From positions 7,103-13,608 of the forward strand of contig NZYH01000035.1 of assembly GCA_002697825.1 (NCBI GenBank): DNA of 6,506 bases, given 5' to 3'. The number at the start of each line of letters is the position of its first letter. The stretch's first letter is position 1. Under the pieces are notes generated by a model. That model worked only from the letters and a program-made list of their open reading frames with translations, made no database searches and had not been told where the DNA came from. Of this stretch, positions 5,483 to 6,506 are shown piece by piece. This stretch comes from Nitrospina sp. Lineage in GTDB: Bacteria > Nitrospinota > Nitrospinia > Nitrospinales > VA-1. The translations under genes were made by a program, and so were the position numbers.

Positions 5483-5496
5483 GGGGCTTTCGCCCC
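5483..5496 (+). other. Short GC-rich hairpin in the flippase leader
   Basis: GGGGC-TTTC-GCCCC forms a perfect 5-bp stem with a 4-base loop. On the minus strand the same element reads as a stem closed by a GAAA tetraloop. It ends 4 bases before the GGAG ribosome site of the flippase (5501-5504). Neither strand has a T-run after it, so it is not an intrinsic terminator. It may affect translation of the flippase or merely cap a 5' end. Confidence 0.5.
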
Positions 5497-5512
5497 GGCT
5501 GGAGCAGTCCAT

Positions 5513-6506
5513 TTGTCTTCTTTTCAGCGGTTCATATCCAATATTTCCTGGAACTTTTTTGGTAAGGTATGTGTTCAGATCCTTCTATTTGGTGTATCTG
5601 TTCTTTTAGCGCGTTATCTTGGTAAAGAGAAGTTAGGAGTTTACGCAACCCTCCTGGTGGTTCCCACATTTGTCCGTCTACTCAACCAGTTTGGATTAGA
5701 ATTTCTCATAAATAAAAAAATTCCAGAATTAAATGTGTTGGACCCAAGTGGAAAACAATCCCGCTATCTTATAAAAAGTTTATTGGCAATTCGGGCAGGG
5801 ACATCTGTTTTTTTCAGTATTTTAATTTATGCGGGCCTTCCTTATTACTTGGATTTTATAGGAGCCCCTGAATTGGTGGAATACCGCCTAGTTTTGATTC
5901 TTTATTTTCTAGTTATTTGCTTCAATTCTTTATTAAGCACCTTGTTTATGACGCAGTTACGGTACCGAGTGGTTTCTATAACTGAAATAGGTTGTGCGTT
6001 TTTGAATCTTATTTTTCTTGCCGGATTTATTTTTCAAGATTGGGGAATTAAAGGCGTTCTGTATGCTTATATTATTTCCACAAGTATAAATATCATTATC
6101 TATTTTGGATTGGCATGGAACGGTATTAAAGGAGAGGTCCATGCCCCTGACTTTAAGGAAATGTATTCCTTGGGAGGGGCTACTTATTTGACCGCGCTAT
6201 TGAGTCTCGGGTTGATTACGCAGGCTGATGTATTGTTGATGAATTATTTCCAAGTTCAATCTTCTGGGATCGGTTTCTACCATCTCGCTACTGGTTTGGG
6301 AGGCATGCTTGCTTTTGTTCTGGTTGGAGTAGGCCCTTTGGCCCTTTCTATTTTTTCTGAAATCTATACGCGAGGAGCGGAAAAGGAGCTATCTCAAATT
6401 TGGTGCCAAATTGTCGGATTTGTCAGTTTTCTTACAGTTCCTATTTTTGTATTTGCCTTTTTCCATGCAGAATCTCTAATCAGTTTTGTGTATGGCGAAC
6501 AATTTC
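5513..6506 (+). CDS. Polysaccharide-type flippase (Wzx/oligosaccharide flippase family), 3' end outside window
   Basis: At least 331 residues with about nine hydrophobic segments (roughly 14-34, 41-66, 90-112, 126-146, and five more) separated by short charged loops. The protein starts MSSFQRFISNISWNFFGKV and continues VSVLLARYLGKEKLGVYATL. This is the typical opening of inner-membrane flippases that translocate lipid-linked sugar units for O-antigen, capsule or exopolysaccharide. Family members usually have 12-14 segments, so roughly the last quarter or more is missing. The start is TTG at 5513 with GGAG 8 bases upstream. The first in-frame ATG is codon 146, far inside the membrane domain, and a TAG at 5423 closes the frame upstream. 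It is transcribed away from the 92-residue gene. Its own cluster, probably glycosyltransferases, would lie to the right. Whether it works with the radical SAM genes is unknown. Confidence 0.85.
   Translation, partial: MSSFQRFISNISWNFFGKVCVQILLFGVSVLLARYLGKEKLGVYATLLVVPTFVRLLNQFGLEFLINKKIPELNVLDPSGKQSRYLIKSLLAIRAGTSVFFSILIYAGLPYYLDFIGAPELVEYRLVLILYFLVICFNSLLSTLFMTQLRYRVVSITEIGCAFLNLIFLAGFIFQDWGIKGVLYAYIISTSINIIIYFGLAWNGIKGEVHAPDFKEMYSLGGATYLTALLSLGLITQADVLLMNYFQVQSSGIGFYHLATGLGGMLAFVLVGVGPLALSIFSEIYTRGAEKELSQIWCQIVGFVSFLTVPIFVFAFFHAESLISFVYGEQF

Noticed and set aside
5483..5496. GC-rich hairpin as an intrinsic terminator
   Set aside because: There is no T-run after the stem on either strand, and it lies between divergent genes where no terminator is expected.
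5957..6142. Minus-strand frame of 61 codons inside the flippase
   Set aside because: It is antisense to a continuous membrane-protein frame and has no features of its own.

Overview
The window looks like a low-GC chromosomal segment from a Gram-negative bacterium: an exported SurA/PpiC-type foldase, a secreted SUMF1-fold protein and a Wzx-like membrane flippase all imply a cell envelope with a periplasm. The gene content would fit a Nitrospinota or deltaproteobacterial-type lineage, but this is a weak inference from style, not from a marker gene. No rRNA, tRNA, CRISPR array, insertion sequence or phage gene was seen.

Layout. Bases 1-2476 carry minus-strand genes in this transcriptional order: a small zinc-ribbon-like protein (2476-2210); a secreted SUMF1/FGE-fold protein that starts in the stop codon of the previous gene (2210-1410); an exported parvulin-type prolyl isomerase (1253-252); and, 18 bp further on, a probable ferritin-like protein cut by the window edge (233-1). 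TTGACA-type promoter candidates lie ahead of the zinc-ribbon gene and ahead of the isomerase, so these are probably two transcription units. Upstream is a Maf-family nucleotide pyrophosphatase (3265-2648), also on the minus strand. Divergent from it is a second, short cytosolic parvulin (3465-3860, plus strand). That gene runs tail-to-tail into a radical SAM/SPASM gene (4956-3838, minus), with the last 23 bp of the two coding regions overlapping. Ahead of the radical SAM gene lies an unrecognised 92-residue protein (5352-5074, minus). An unlisted 19-codon reading frame begins inside its stop codon (5077-5018). At the right end, divergent from the 92-residue gene, a polysaccharide-type flippase (5513 onward, plus) runs off the window.

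Reading as a system. The most interesting part is 3838-5512: small protein, possible micropeptide and radical SAM/SPASM enzyme in one direction. This resembles the arrangement of peptide-modifying (RiPP-like) loci, but nothing in the sequence proves a substrate. Three consecutive genes (flippase, 92-residue protein, radical SAM enzyme) appear to use TTG start codons. Each has a good Shine-Dalgarno sequence and no usable ATG, so ATG-only gene callers would miss or truncate all three. The two parvulins differ: the cytosolic one keeps all three parvulin active-site positions, while the exported one has lost the first histidine.
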